Of a DNA stretch of 64,000 nucleotides, positions 30,001-42,704 are shown one piece after another. The stretch covers positions 1 through 64,000 of the forward strand of contig NBAY01000020.1 of NCBI GenBank assembly GCA_002794775.1, written 5' to 3'. The notes under the pieces were generated by a model. The model searched no databases, was not told where the DNA came from, and saw only the letters and a program-made list of their open reading frames with translations. Source of the DNA: Porodaedalea pini (taxonomy: Eukaryota > Basidiomycota > Agaricomycetes > Hymenochaetales > Hymenochaetaceae). The position numbers and the translations under genes are program-made. Positions within the stretch are counted from its first letter, which is position 1, and each line of letters begins with the position of its first letter.

Positions 30001-31854
30001 CGGAAGGGAGCTTCGGGAATTCTTCCTTTAGAAGTACCAATAGTTTATCCCGAGTATCGGACGTCCCACACTCGTCCAATGCGTCAAGGACGATGACAAC
30101 AGGACCTTGCATGTCAGCCGCAGCGGCAGTGAGCGGCTGAAAAAGAAGTTTGTCGAACTGACTCTTGAGTGAAGCCGAGGTGATGCCATTGTTCTTACTG
30201 ATAGCTTCAGTGACATGCTTCGCAATAGAGTGATCAAACGAAGCCAGCCCGAAAGCAATAGTCCGAATGACCGAGTTCGGATCGCTTTTGCCCCGTTCAA
30301 AGAACAGATAGGCTCCACGACGACACATACCGAGGCAGTATTCTGCGATCGTCATGCTGATCGTGCTCTTTCCGGAACCTGCGACGCCACGAAGCCAAAG
30401 AATGTTCTGGCCCGTGTCCGAGAACACCCAATCCATAGCTTTGTCGAGATACTCGCGCCGCGTTCCAGGAAGGCATTCCGTCCGGTTGGATGCATCCATC
30501 TTGGACGGATCTAGTTGCTGCTGTAAAACTGATTGACATGTTTCAGACGAGTTTAATGTTTGCGTGAGATCGATACGTACATAAAACGTCGACTTTTTCA
30601 GACGTCCTTGCTGAAACGAAGGCTGTCTGTAGACCAATGCCTAAGTCCAGTGTATTCTTGAGTTCAACGAAACGTTGTTTGAATTCATCTGCCTTCTGAC
30701 TGCTACCCGGGTCAAGCATTCGTCCTGTCACAAAGGTTCATTCCCTGCAAATATCATGTTATACAGACATATATACTCACCGAAAAATCCAGGATCAGTA
30801 TATTGTCGAATAAAAAGACAACACTCGGAGGTTTGCTGCAAGAATTTAATGATGGACGATTCCAGAGATTTGATTTTGTCGCGTAGAAAATCAGTGTCGC
30901 TGATGACGTCGAAGACTTCTTTCATCGTGTATACCAGATCGACGACTTTCTTGTCAGTTTCGAATTGCTTCTTGACAGTCTGCGGACATTTTTGATTGAC
31001 AACCTACACGACAAAATATGCGTTGAACGTACCTTGTACAGAGCTGAAGTCAACTGCCAAGCGGCATTCAAGTATGGGTGAATCTAATTGCGCTGAGTAA
31101 TCACTGATTTTCACTATACAAAGGTAAAGACTTACTGCAGATAGCTTGTCAATGAGTTCAACAAATCCTTTCACTTTCTCGAAAAGGCTTGCAAGAGAAT
31201 TGTACAGGTCGCTCTGTCCGCTGAACTGAGTAACCACTCCGTCGATCGCAGAAAACTCTGTAGCCGCGCCTGAGTCACCGATTCCGCTTTGCTCGACATC
31301 CTTAGCAGCAGATTTGATGTCAAAGTCGGCCCTTGTCGTCTTATCGATGGCCTTGAAACGAAGGAAAATGATACCCGTCACTGTCGACGAGTCAAGTTTG
31401 CCAGGTGGATGGAGGTTTAGCTGGGCTAAGGATGATTCAGATCGAGAATGAACTATCATATTTTAAAGTGTAGATTACCTTCGCTATTAGCGCACTTGTT
31501 TAATAGCTCGCCTAATGTGACGACAGCAAAACCTACACATGGATCTGTAGGCCAGGTCGACTTGTGTTTTACCTCGATCGTGAGATCCTTTCCCTTGATG
31601 CATCCGGCAATGACCTGCACAGGCTAGTGAGCCTTCTGAAGACAACCACTTGGGAACACTTACAACGTAAAGATGTCATTGTCATCCCAAGTGGGTGACA
31701 AGTTCTTTTTGATTACCTGCGTTCGCCTTTTCTCGTCGCCGAGCTTCACTTTAACGTAAAGATCCGGGACTCTACTATGAAGTCCTGGGCTCCAAATCAC
31801 ATTTTCAAGGCGGAGAACTACAGAGGATGTCAAAACGAAAGGGATAAGCCGCAC
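27014..31854 (-). CDS. C2-NACHT-WD40 STAND protein (NLR-like), frameshifted
   Basis: Probable intracellular recognition or incompatibility-type NTPase. In order: C2-like segment (VPDLYVKVKLGDEKRR; exons 31854-31679 and about 31618-31480); helical STAND segment (IHPYLNAAWQLTSALYKVV...FIRQYTDPGFFG); NACHT domain with Walker A GVAGSGKST (about 30370) and Walker B VVIVLDALDEC (about 30080); 11 WD40 units; C-terminal tail LLLWIPPDMRKTLC. Introns that keep the frame were inferred at 31426-31479, about 30722-30777 and about 30530-30580, and a 50-bp one near 28950-29000. One base is missing in the third WD40 unit (about 28391-28400), and a second shift seems present in the C2 exon (about 31588-31598). 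As read, the full protein is not made unless these are sequence errors. Confidence 0.8.
27290..28735 (-). repeat. Eleven near-identical 129-bp WD40-coding repeats
   Basis: Tandem units of 43 codons (VAFSPDGKRIVSGS ... SIRVWDAESGEVVSGP). One unit is longer by about 6 codons (GSGSLFGSSDHS). Units differ mainly at two places: the residues after FEGH (TDRVSS, TDRVNS, TNSVLS, TDGVWS, RDSVNS) and those before SIRVW (YDD, FDY, FDR, GDD, HDG). The rest of the unit is almost invariant even at nucleotide level, which points to recent repeat exchange. Confidence 0.9.
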
Positions 31855-33031
31855 AACGTAGAGACGAACCTTGGAAGGAATAGTAAGTGGTCATGGTGGA
31901 GAGGGATCAAGTTGGGCTTCGCCGTCAGCAGCAAGCCCTACGCCCATCGTCGTCTTAAGTCCACTCAAGGTCTCGTGGGTAGGAAGCATGGTCGAGACTC
32001 GAGGTATAAAAAGAGCATTGATTGATTGATTCAATGATCCATGAGCTTTCCTCGAGGTCGACTTCTCTTTCACGTGACTTCTTATACTGCAGCTCAAAAC
32101 TGATACTTGTCGGATACAGGTTCACCGATATTATACCTTCACCGCCCCCAAGTACACCTTCCCTGCCTTCGAAAGTTCAATGCATCAACCACGACTCAGC
32201 TTTCTTCATCGCCTTGTCCAATTCTCGTCCGTTCTCTCCATCGCCCCTCTCCAAAAAGAGCATGCTCTCGACTTCCTCCTTCCCAATCCCAAGCTTCAAA
32301 CCATTATACAAATGCTTTCCAAGATAAAGTCAAGTTTCAACCCCCATAAGCGCTTTAATGCAGATCACCATCAGCCCAATATAACCCAAGTATTCACCGG
32401 GAACATGCCCCCACCGCCTCGGGGGCTGCACACCTCCGCCTTCTGGTCTCCATCTAATTTGGCCCTCCAGCGTGTTGTACTGCAGGCGGAGCGCTCATTC
32501 TCTTCGGTCGTCCTCGAAGAAGAACTTGAGCGTGCCTGGACTTGCGGTGCGGGCAAGAGGTAGGTGAAGCCCGAGCTCTTGTCGATGTCGCTCATCGGAA
32601 GACGTTCTGGGAGCTCGTCTGGGACGTATAATGAAAAATGCACGAATTTGTAGATACACGTTGGCTTGGAAGAGTGGGCCATGTTGAATCGATGTCGATT
32701 AAGAGTGATATTGAACTCTATCTTGCTGTCCCGCCTTCAAGTTTTCCTGGAATGGTGCTATTCCAGAGAAAGCGTGATTCTTGCAAGCAGGACAAGCCAA
32801 CAAGATGCTTACTTGGAGGAAAGCTCAATGCAAATGTGAATGACTCGGGGACCTGCACAACATACAAGAAGAGCGCTTTACAACCAATTTACAAATTAAT
32901 CGTGCCGTAGCAATATTAATATACGCCTATCCTCGTACACTCTTAGAGTTACAAACACTCATTTCAACGTCGTCATCCGTCTAATCCCATCCGAGCTTCA
33001 TATGCATACGAAGGGTATCTATCCATCCAAC
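31855..33031. other. Intergenic region upstream of the NACHT gene
   Basis: No convincing gene. It includes the presumed NACHT promoter, with TTTTATACC on the minus strand near 32005. A minus-strand frame of 103 codons at 32371-32682 has no recognised domain and was not accepted. Confidence 0.4.
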
Positions 33032-33461
33032 CTACTTGTTAAGCTCCGCAGCACGCGTGCTCAGCTCATTCTTGTCCTACAAAATCCCAATCAATCTCAA
33101 TCAGCTCATCTCGCATGTGAACCGCAAAAAAGCAAGAGAAAACACATACACTGACGGGCTGCTCGGCCGCACCAGAGTTGATGACAGGGCCCGGGGTCAT
33201 ATGCACGTTGAACGCGGGGTCGCGCGCGTTCTGCAAGCCGCCACCGGGTTGCGGACCTTGCAAGTCAGCGGGGTTGTTCGTCGTCTGCGCGATAATTCAC
33301 AAACATGATATGAGTTACTGGTAATTAGGGGAGATACGGAGTCGACGTACAGCAGGATGCGGCTGGATGGAGTACGTAGGCTCCGCGTTGCTATTGCCCT
33401 CAGGCTGCTGGCTATTCGACTCAGACGTCTTTCCCCTGAGCTTGTCAAATATTCCAGTCAT
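33032..33461 (-). CDS. Unknown 96-aa protein, three exons
   Basis: I do not recognise the family. Exons 33351-33461, 33150-33284 and 33032-33076 join in phase 0 through introns with GTACGT...GCAG and GTATGT...GTAG boundaries, and all three exon lengths are multiples of three. The protein starts MTGIFDKLRGKTSESNSQQ, is rich in Asn, Gln, Pro and Gly, has no Cys or membrane segment, and ends TRAAELNK. Clean splice sites and coding exons support a real gene. It is probably soluble and partly disordered. Confidence 0.65.
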
Positions 33462-33809
33462 TGTCGTATTCTTTCCGTCTAGTAACTGCAAAGTGGTAGT
33501 GGCAGTAGGTGATAAAGATGCGGATATGCGATTGCGAAAGCCCCCTCAAACAAAGGTCCTTATATGCGCTGCGGGCCTGCGGAGCACAGTCAGAAATGCA
33601 CTGTTGCCAAATTCGGTGACGTCATTGATAGATATTCCCCACACTAATACTCCAACCCCAGATGCAAAGAGAAAAAATAAACGCATTCGACATGCATATG
33701 GATTGGGTTACTTGGGTACGATAATACAAAAGCACAGCCGACGGGAGACGCATAGCCAGAAGAGTACAACCAGTTCGATTCATTTCGCCTTCTGCGGTGG
33801 GTGACTCGT

Positions 33810-34828
<1,019 letters not shown>

Positions 34829-35791
34829 GGCTAGCGTTCACGAAAAGCGGGGGATAAAAAGGTAATAAGAGGGTGCTGCCGCGACCTTTGTTTTGAGCGA
34901 GGTTGAATGGGTGCAGCGGATGTGGTGGGCGCTGGTTAAGTAGTGGAAGAAGACAAGGGCAAGGGCTTTAGCACCGTGACGCTGATGGTTGCGCTCTGGT
35001 CGAAGGCGATCTTCTCGGAAATCTCCGGCGTTTTCGGTCTTTCCTCTTTGCTAGCGGCTCTGAAGTCTGTTCCGCTCATGCCCTGATGCATGTTAACATC
35101 TCTAGCAGAAGAAAATATTCACTTGTATATATGCTAGCCATGCTATATATTGTATCCACATTTACTTAGCAATTTTAAGCTTTTTTCAGACGTTTATCTG
35201 GGGTTCTATTTATAGCAGCTACACCAAGCAGAGTTCACGACTGAGAAGCCTAGCCTTCATTCACTGTTTCACAGGATGTCTGTGCAAGCTATGCGCAAGC
35301 AGGCTGAGAAAGGCTGTTATAAAAGCTACTGGAGATTGGTAACTCAACAGTTATCTCGCACAGCCCTATATCCGCAAGCCGAAGTTGATATATATATAAT
35401 GTCTATAAACTCCAATATATACATTGAGAACATGCAAGCCGCAGAACAATGTGCAAAGTCGAAGGGATGAAAGAGAAAAAAAGGAGTACTAGTGCCCGAG
35501 AACACAGAAAATCGAAATGAACACGTCTTTGGGCAGTTACATTCAGACTGTCTTGACCCGCTCCAGCCCGGACAACTGAATATCCATCCAAGATTCCTAC
35601 GGTAGTACAGTGTACAGTATACAACAACGTATACACGTACACTCTCCCATAGGTTCTGCGAAAAGAAAGAAAAGGAAATGTGGTCGAACATCGCGCTCTA
35701 CAATCCATCCAGTAAGAAAATGGCATCGCAGTCATCCACGATTCATAAAAATATTCAAATCACCGTTCGTAAAGTCGTGCATTTCGTCCAC
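34829..35791. other. Intergenic region between calmodulin and WASP
   Basis: It holds the calmodulin promoter (right of 34828) and the WASP 3' region. Short open frames on both strands have no coding character. No RNA gene was recognised. Confidence 0.4.
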
Positions 35792-37674
35792 CTAATCCCA
35801 CTCCTCTTCATCATCCTCGTCATCGCTGTCTCCAAGCTTCTTATTCCGCTGCGTCAGCGCCGCCGCAAGTGCAGCAGCGAGGTCGCCTCCCCCACCCGCA
35901 GCAGCCGATGACTCCTCTGCTGCTGTGCCGGCGCCGGGCGTCTGCGGTCCGGGCGAAGCAACGCGCCCAACGCCAGGCGGGGCGCTCTCGTTCGGCCCGG
36001 CCGTCTTGCGCAGTGAGTGCACACCCTTGCCTTGAATTGATTCAAGCAGCGCGTTACGCCCCGCCTGTGGGGCCGGCAGGCTTGCAGACGGTGGAGGGGG
36101 CGCACCACCAGGCGGGGGAGGTGGAGGTGGCGGGGGTGCTCCTCCCGCTGGAGGTGGTGGAGGTGGAGGCGGAGGAGCGCTGCTTGTGCTGGGAGCTGGC
36201 GGAGGAGGCGGCGGCGGAGGGGGAGGTGGAGCTCCACTTCTTGCACTCGGGAGACTTGGTGGTGGTGGCGGCGGTGCAGGCGGCGCGGCAGACGGGCGAG
36301 TTGGCGCTGGAGGCGGCGGAGGGGGAGGCGCCGCGCTAGGAGGTGCGCGTGCAGGAGATGCAGGCGGGGCGGGAGGCGCTGAAGGCGCAAGAGGCGCAGG
36401 AGGCACAGGAGGCGCTGGGGGTGCTGGAGGTGCCGGAGGCGTCGCGCTCGGCCTCGCCGGTGACTCAACAGGCGTCTGCACCGATGACGCCGAGTCCGAC
36501 TGTCCATGCGCTCCTCTCCGCGGCACAGGCGGTGCCGGCGGCTTCTGGCTCTTCTGTGATCTTTTGCGTGTGGCGGGTGCCGGCGGCAAGGGAGGTTTTT
36601 GAGTAGGCTTCTTCGCAGGTGCGCTCGTAATCGCTTTCGGAGGCTTTGGAGCCTGTGCATCGCGCACGAAGTCCTTGATGAAGTCCATGTTCTCCGCAAT
36701 GAGCGTAGGGTCGACACCGTGCTGCTCGAGCTGACTTAAGAACGCCATCCACGACGGATCGACATTGTCGGACGTGAAGCCTTTCTCCGGGTCGTATCCC
36801 ATGTGCGAAACATGCTTGAACGAGCCTGCCTGCGGGCCGGAAATTAGAGATTTCGAAATCTTGCCACTTTTTCCGCTTTTCGACTTTTTCTTGCTGGCAT
36901 TAGCTTTTGCTTTGCCTATGAAAAGTCAGCAAAGGCTCATATATAGTGAGAAGGGTCAAATATGGCGGTCAAGAGGCTCGATGCGATACGTGCGGATGTT
37001 TTAGAAGAATACCAAATAAATTGTGGGATCCTGTAACGAGGCGTCTACAGAGATGTACTCGCATGTCTTCCCAATTTCTGTTCGCCCAGAGATATGGTAA
37101 CATTACGGGCGCTTCAAACGATCTGAAAGGTCTGATTCGTCTGCACTCCGTGGAACATTCAAAATATATCCGTTTTCTCGTTGAAACACCATAATTGACC
37201 CTATCCGATTAGAAAATAAGAGCGTACGCACCAACAGCACTCCGCTTCTTCGATACCACTTTCATAAACGAGCTCGCCTCGCTTTCGTCCGTGTAAACTA
37301 GACCGATCATACAATCCTGCGACCGCACATCAGCAGCGGAGCCTGGCACGATACCGAGCGAAATCACACACATCGCCTGCAAACGAGTGGAAGAAGGGCC
37401 TGTCCTCGTTGAGCGTGAAGCCTTCGTAGAGCTCGTGCTCCCATAGAATGCCCGTTGTGCCCTGGAGGTCGACGAGACGGAAATAGTAGAGACCGTTGTT
37501 CTTGTCCTTGACGAAGGCGAGTCCGCCCTGCCTTCCGGAGAAGGTCCATGAGTTGGGATCTGGGTGCGCGTAGTATATGCGAGCGACTGTGGCCATGAGT
37601 ATCTTGTTGTTCGCCGAAAGGACGCTCTTGACCCTGCTCTTCTCATCGGCAGTCATCGTCGACTGGAACGGCAT
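35792..37674 (-). CDS. LAS17: WASP/Las17 actin nucleation-promoting factor
   Basis: Activates Arp2/3 to branch actin filaments at endocytic sites. Three exons (37372-37674, 37232-37316, 35792-36915) total 1512 nt, 503 aa. An N-terminal WH1 domain (about residues 15-125, with FRLVDLQGTTGILWEHELYE) binds WIP/verprolin. A basic stretch precedes a GBD/CRIB-like segment (ISGPQAGSFKHVSHMGYDPE). A long polyproline tract (about 270-400) recruits SH3 proteins and profilin. A WH2 motif (NALLESIQGKGVHSLRKT) and an acidic end (DEDDEEEWD) with the final Trp form the VCA module. The WH1 intron 37317-37371 (phase 0) sits at the same place as in the two kinase genes to the right. Confidence 0.93.
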
Positions 37675-37935
37675 CGCGATCGTGGTCACAGCAGTTGGCG
37701 ACGTCAAGAAAAGGAGAACAAAGTACAAGCTCGACGCCGAGCAGTGGCAGAATGTGGGTGGAGGGTAACAGAAGCAAAGCGTGCTCGCCTCGAGCTTGCC
37801 TCCCAGGACTTCGTAACACGAGTTCAAGCACGAGGAGACTTCAACGACTCTGTTACTTACTTCGCATCATAAAATGAAGTTGATTATGTAATATCCCAAA
37901 TACGGATTTAAACACTTTCTTGCATTACACTCTAC

Positions 37936-40036
37936 TTACGCAACACTTGAAGACTGACCGCCGTCCTTTAGTTTGTTCAGAATATCTAACGCTTGACCAG
38001 CAGTGATTCTATCGCTTGCAGACTTCGTCCAACAACGACGAATCAAGTCCCAAAGCGCATCCGAACATTCAGAACTAGCAGGTCTCCGAGGTAGGTTGTC
38101 CTGGTGTATAGCCAAGTAGATGGAAGCCCGTCTTCGACCGGGAAATGGCAAATTCTCTGTCAAGATCTAAAGAAAAGGGTCGAGTGAGCATATCACCTGG
38201 ATTCTCGGTAACTTTTTGTAGAATTCACCTCTATAGAGAACATACCGAAAGCCCACATGTCCGACATTCTCGTCATTCGAACTATATCATCGTCTAATAG
38301 CTCCGGCGCCTTCCACTGAGCATTTCCAGCTCGTTGTATCGAGTTTGATGACTCTTCCTCTTCGACTTCAGTACATGATGCAAGACCGAAGTCGCAAATA
38401 AGTGGAATCCCTTCATCAGAAATCAGAACATTTTGCTGTACCAAACTGTATCAGCATTTGGTATGGCCCTCGAGATTGCATCTTACCGCTTTCATATCGC
38501 CGTGGACAAAACCTTTTCTGTGGAGATATGCTAGTCCTTCGAGCGCCCCGTGGATCTAACACAAGCTCTTAGGGTGAGTGTCCGGAATTTCCTCCTGTGA
38601 GAATAACTCACTATCGGGATGCGAGGCACAGCGTTAGATTTCACGTAGGAAATGCTGTTCCCGTTCTTCATCCAGGGAAAGACGAGACACGCCCCAAGTG
38701 TTTCAGAGATGGCAACACCCTTGAATTCCACGATATTCTGGTGGCGCATCCTAGCACATAACATGGCAATCACCACTTCTTTTCGATACCGCTGCTTGAG
38801 TGCTAAGCGCCGGATACATCAGATTTGAAGCATTTGTCAGTACTCACCTTTGACTCCGCCATCTTGATTATCTTAGAGAAAGTATGCTCCTTACTCAGCT
38901 TCATCTGTTTCAGGGCGACGTCTTGCCCGTGTAGTCTTCCCTGTCGGATGTATCCAAACCCGCCTTCATCGGTCCTTATGCCATCGCAAACACCAGTGAT
39001 CTCATAGGTGACATCTGGGATCTCGAAGTCTTTGTCGCCTATTGTCGCCCGCCATATTCTAGATCTATATTTTTGACAAGATGACTGAAGCTGATGCGGC
39101 TGGTTCAAAAGGATGGTCGGAATAGAGCAAACACGAGGACATGAAGATGGCCAACGCCTTCCGTCGGCTTCATCTGTCCCTATCAATTCTTCGGGTGGCG
39201 GATGAGTTGACACGCGCGGAGGTGCAGACGAGATGGAAGGAGACTTGGCTTGATTTCCTGAAAGAGTGGGCATATGCAACCACCTCTCCACTTTTCCTTG
39301 ACAAGTAGTTTCGACCCCAATGCGTCGTGATGAATTGCTATCGTCGGTATGGATCAATTCCATCACTGGTGATGCCGAGTTGTAATGTCGGTCCTCTCTT
39401 ACACTTTCGGGTGTCGATTGCAAGATCCACCTCCGAGTCAAGGGAGACGACGAAAAGAAATGCTTTCTAGACAATATAGATGTTTCTGCGGAACCTGGGG
39501 TGCTGGTTTCCTCAGGAGAGGCAGAGGCTCCGCCGTGTGTGCGGCCATGTAATAGAGATTCGCCCTTGACTCGTTTCGCCAATCGCCTGCAAGCTTTCAA
39601 AATATTCCTCGATATAACGGCCTCCTCCTCTTCATCTCCAAACGTGATTTCAACCGATCCGTTCAGTTCCTAAGTAATTTATTAGTCTGAGAACATAAAA
39701 TTTCACTTCGGAATTGCTTCCAGATACGTACGCCGTCGGTGAGCAAATAATGTCGTGCCGGGCCCGTAGTGCAGACGAGGTTCGAGTGTGCGGATAACGC
39801 CTGCAGCCATAACGTATCACCCGGACAATGTCGAGTAAAATAAGCGCAAACCCATCGTTCAACTTCCCGCGCAACAAAATCAAGGCGCCCGTCTCGCATA
39901 GCTCCGCGCTCCGCAGTGAGGCCAGTGCAGTTAGCTGCAACTTCCATTCCGTCAGTAGTGAGAGAGAGTCTGCCACGAGTGCATTTTCTGCAGGACTCAA
40001 TGCGCGCTGGAGGCGTGTCGTAGTTGCAATAGCCAT
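37936..40036 (-). CDS. WH1-like plus TKL-type protein kinase, gene 1 (frameshift in WH1)
   Basis: The N-terminal segment resembles WH1 (ETGALILLRGKLNDGFALILLDI, then DTLWLQALSAHSNLV...YLLTDG). A phase-0 intron (39670-39731) and the helix-like ELNGSVEITFGDEEEEA follow. After a disordered linker comes a complete kinase domain: Gly-rich GGFGYIRQG, VALKQMK (lysine), HRKGFVHGDMKA (catalytic Asp, HGD in place of HRD), DFGLAS, APELLDD and CWTKSASDRITAG. Kinase introns all join in frame (for example ESK|QRYRKE, RIPI|IHGALE, MKA|QNVLI). In the WH1 part the frame changes after ILLDI (about 39840), as if one base were missing, so the full-length protein may be broken here. It is tandem with WASP and gene 2 on the same strand. 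Confidence 0.75.
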
Positions 40037-40665
40037 TAGAATCTTGGTGAGACTTAGGATATCAGGCAGGCGCTGGAAGTAATATTAATGCGGATTATGT
40101 ATGTCTAGTAGCACGCTGATTCATTTCAAATTGATATAGATGGTGCGGAACAGGAGAGGCAGAGAAGCCCGTACTGACCCTTTACCCAGAAGGTCAGTCT
40201 GGACTATCAAACCCCAGACAGGACAGATAAGTATACGTGTGCAAACCTTATACCAATATTTCGCGTCTCTTAGGGTTCAGAGAAGATCAACGAGGAATTA
40301 ATCGGGGCTGTATGTGTACTAAGAATGAAATTAACAGAGCGCTATTGTGCGTGTATTAGCCCCTATTTTTACCAGCGATACACAGCTTGCAAATATCAGC
40401 AGACCTTAACATGTTATCATCTCTCCGAGCCCGTTGAGACGGCTCTGTCGATATGCAACCTTCTAAGATGGCTACTATGCGGGAACATCAAATGTCTTTA
40501 ACTTCACACGGAAGTCTGACACGCCGAAACGGCATGACGAATTGAAATAGACATCAGTCTTCATAGCCATCGCGTCCGCCTGAGCACAATCAGCAGCGAG
40601 TCTGAAAAAGCGGAACTCGGGCTTCCCGGAGCTCTGCGTATTTCACGGTAGGAAAACAATATAAA
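40037..40665. other. Intergenic region between the two WH1-kinase genes
   Basis: No gene seen. It should contain the promoter of kinase gene 1 and the 3' end of kinase gene 2. Confidence 0.4.
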
Positions 40666-42704
40666 TCAACGAGCAAAGGAAGAGGCAACGGAATGGATGA
40701 TACGAAGCGCCTCATCGGCTGCCGGCCGAGAGGTTGATTCCTCCGCCCAACAACTCCGAACAAAATCCCAAAGACCATCAGTACATTCCTCTATCCGAGG
40801 TCTCGGAGGAAGATTCTGAGATTCAAGGCCCAGCATCCTACATACTTCCTTATACGTAAAGGGATGGGCGCCTGTCAAAAGCTGCGGAGGAAGCTCACTT
40901 CCAGTGTTGATTGACTCAGCAGAAACAAATAATCGCTCACCTCGATTACCGTCATTGCAAACGCCCACATATCAGAATATCGGGTCACCGCCGAGCCAGG
41001 CGATTCTGAATGACAGAGTTCAGGTGCCATCCACGCCCAACTCCCTGCAATCGCTATTGATGTAGAAAGCTCGTGATCATGCTCATGCACATCGACAAAG
41101 GACGTTAATCCGAAGTCACAGAGAAGGGGCACGCGTTCATCCGAGATCAATATATTTCTCTATATAAGCTCATGCATCAGTAGAGTTGCGTTGCTTTGTA
41201 GGAGACGCGAGTACTGACAGCTTTAATGTCTCCGTGAACGGCCCCTTTTGAGTGGAGAAAGGCAATACCGCGTATAGTTCCGAGAATCTAGAACGGATAT
41301 AACCTAAAATCAGTCCTGAACACACGTTCAACAGAAACCTACACGCACTAAGGGTAACCGAAGCACTTGAGGGTTGTTTTGTATGTATCTAAGGCTGTCT
41401 GCATTTGTCATCCATGGCAACACTAGGCTAGCGCCCAAGCCAAACGCTTCCGCTTCAGCTATGCCTAACAGAGGTAGGACATTCGGATGTGACAACATGC
41501 TTTGCATTGCAGCTTCGTTTCGGAAACGCTGTAGAGCGCGTAAGTCCGAGCCGCGAATTTGGACGTCGCCTAAAACACGTGACGCACTCTTCTTTCCTTC
41601 ATGCCCTTGCTTATCTTACCATTGCAAGATGCCTCAGATCTTGTAAGAAGGGTCTTGAGGGCGACGCCCTCTCCATTGCTTAGTCGGGCCCGACGGACGA
41701 CCCCAAAGCCTCCTTTATACTTGGTGTCAGAGTATTCGATTTTGTCTACTGAGGCTAAGCTGCCAGTTAAGTCGGGAATTCGATATGTCTTATCATGGAT
41801 TGTGCAAATCCAGGTATCAGTCCCGGTCGAGGGCAATTCTGCGCAAAGATACATTAAACCGGTATTTCTGTTTGCATTATTTCGCGTACCTGAATGCGAC
41901 GAATGTTGCTGGACGATTACATTGTGTTCTCCATCCAATATAGCATTCGTAAGGCTCGGCTGGTCTTTCACTGCTTGTACTGGCTCTGATTGCACTGTAA
42001 GAGTTGTAGATGATTGAAAAAGCCCATCAGAGCAGTCCTGAGTCTGATCAAATCCATGAGCTTCGGTCGTCCGAGTCTTGTTGGCGGAAGTCGCCTAGCC
42101 GCCACTGGTTTCGCGTACCTCTGCATCACGCTGCATGCCTTTGTCCGTTCCCGTTCCAACTCGACGAACAGTATTGTCATCCAGATAAAGTCGTCCCATA
42201 TCGGTGTCCAGGTTGCCAGCACCGCCTCGGTGAATCGATCTGATGAACTTCGTGCTGAGTTTGGATGCTTCCACGTCGTCTGCAAAGACTAAGTTGACGC
42301 GAAGTTCCTTCAAGTCAAGACATAAGTGTTGACACAAGTCCAAAATCACCACGAATCGACAAGCTACGTACAGCGTCGGTTAGTACATAGGTTCTCTCTT
42401 CGTCTGCTTCTTTCACTTCCGCCAGTTCAGCGAGGGTGGACAGTTCATGTCGCCAAACCACGGTGCCGGGCATGTCGCGAAGATCGATAAGCTGCAGATT
42501 GCATTGTCTCGTGATTGTATTCCTGAAAAGCACCAGCGCGCCTCGCAAATTCTTCAAAATCGATAAGTTCTGGGTTCCGCGTATGTAGGAGAGAGCCACT
42601 GATGCGACAGCATAGATCTTCAGGTCGTTGTCTTCCAGCGTGAGACGGACAGTCTCTTTTTCGTCGAAAGAGAGAGGAGTCAGAACAGGCACCGAGACAG
42701 GCAT
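40666..42704 (-). CDS. WH1-like plus TKL-type protein kinase, gene 2
   Basis: I take the start at 42704 (MPVSVPVLTPL). Exon 1 (42372-42704, 111 codons) encodes a WH1-like fold: KIYAVASVALSYIRG, GALVLFRNTITRQCNLQLID and GTVVWRHELSTLAE. A phase-0 intron (42308-42371) follows LTDA, then ELRVNLVFADDVEASKL, which aligns without gaps to WASP DCMIGLVYTDESEASSF. Two further introns join a linker to TWICTIHDKTYRIPDLTG and the kinase domain: GGFGVVRRA, VALKTLL, HPNVLPLLGIA, HSKGAVHGDIKA (HGD with catalytic Asp), DFGLTS, APELCH and CWAEESTSRPAADEA. I saw no frame break. Such a protein could phosphorylate actin-regulatory partners recruited through WH1; that role is inference. Confidence 0.8.

Noticed and set aside
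32371..32682. Minus-strand frame of 103 codons
   Set aside because: No domain, splice support or neighbour logic; overlapping frames on the other strand are equally open.
35854..36717. Long alternative frames opposite or beside the WASP polyproline tract (Gly-rich, His/Arg-rich)
   Set aside because: They are produced by GC-rich repetitive codons of the real WASP exon.
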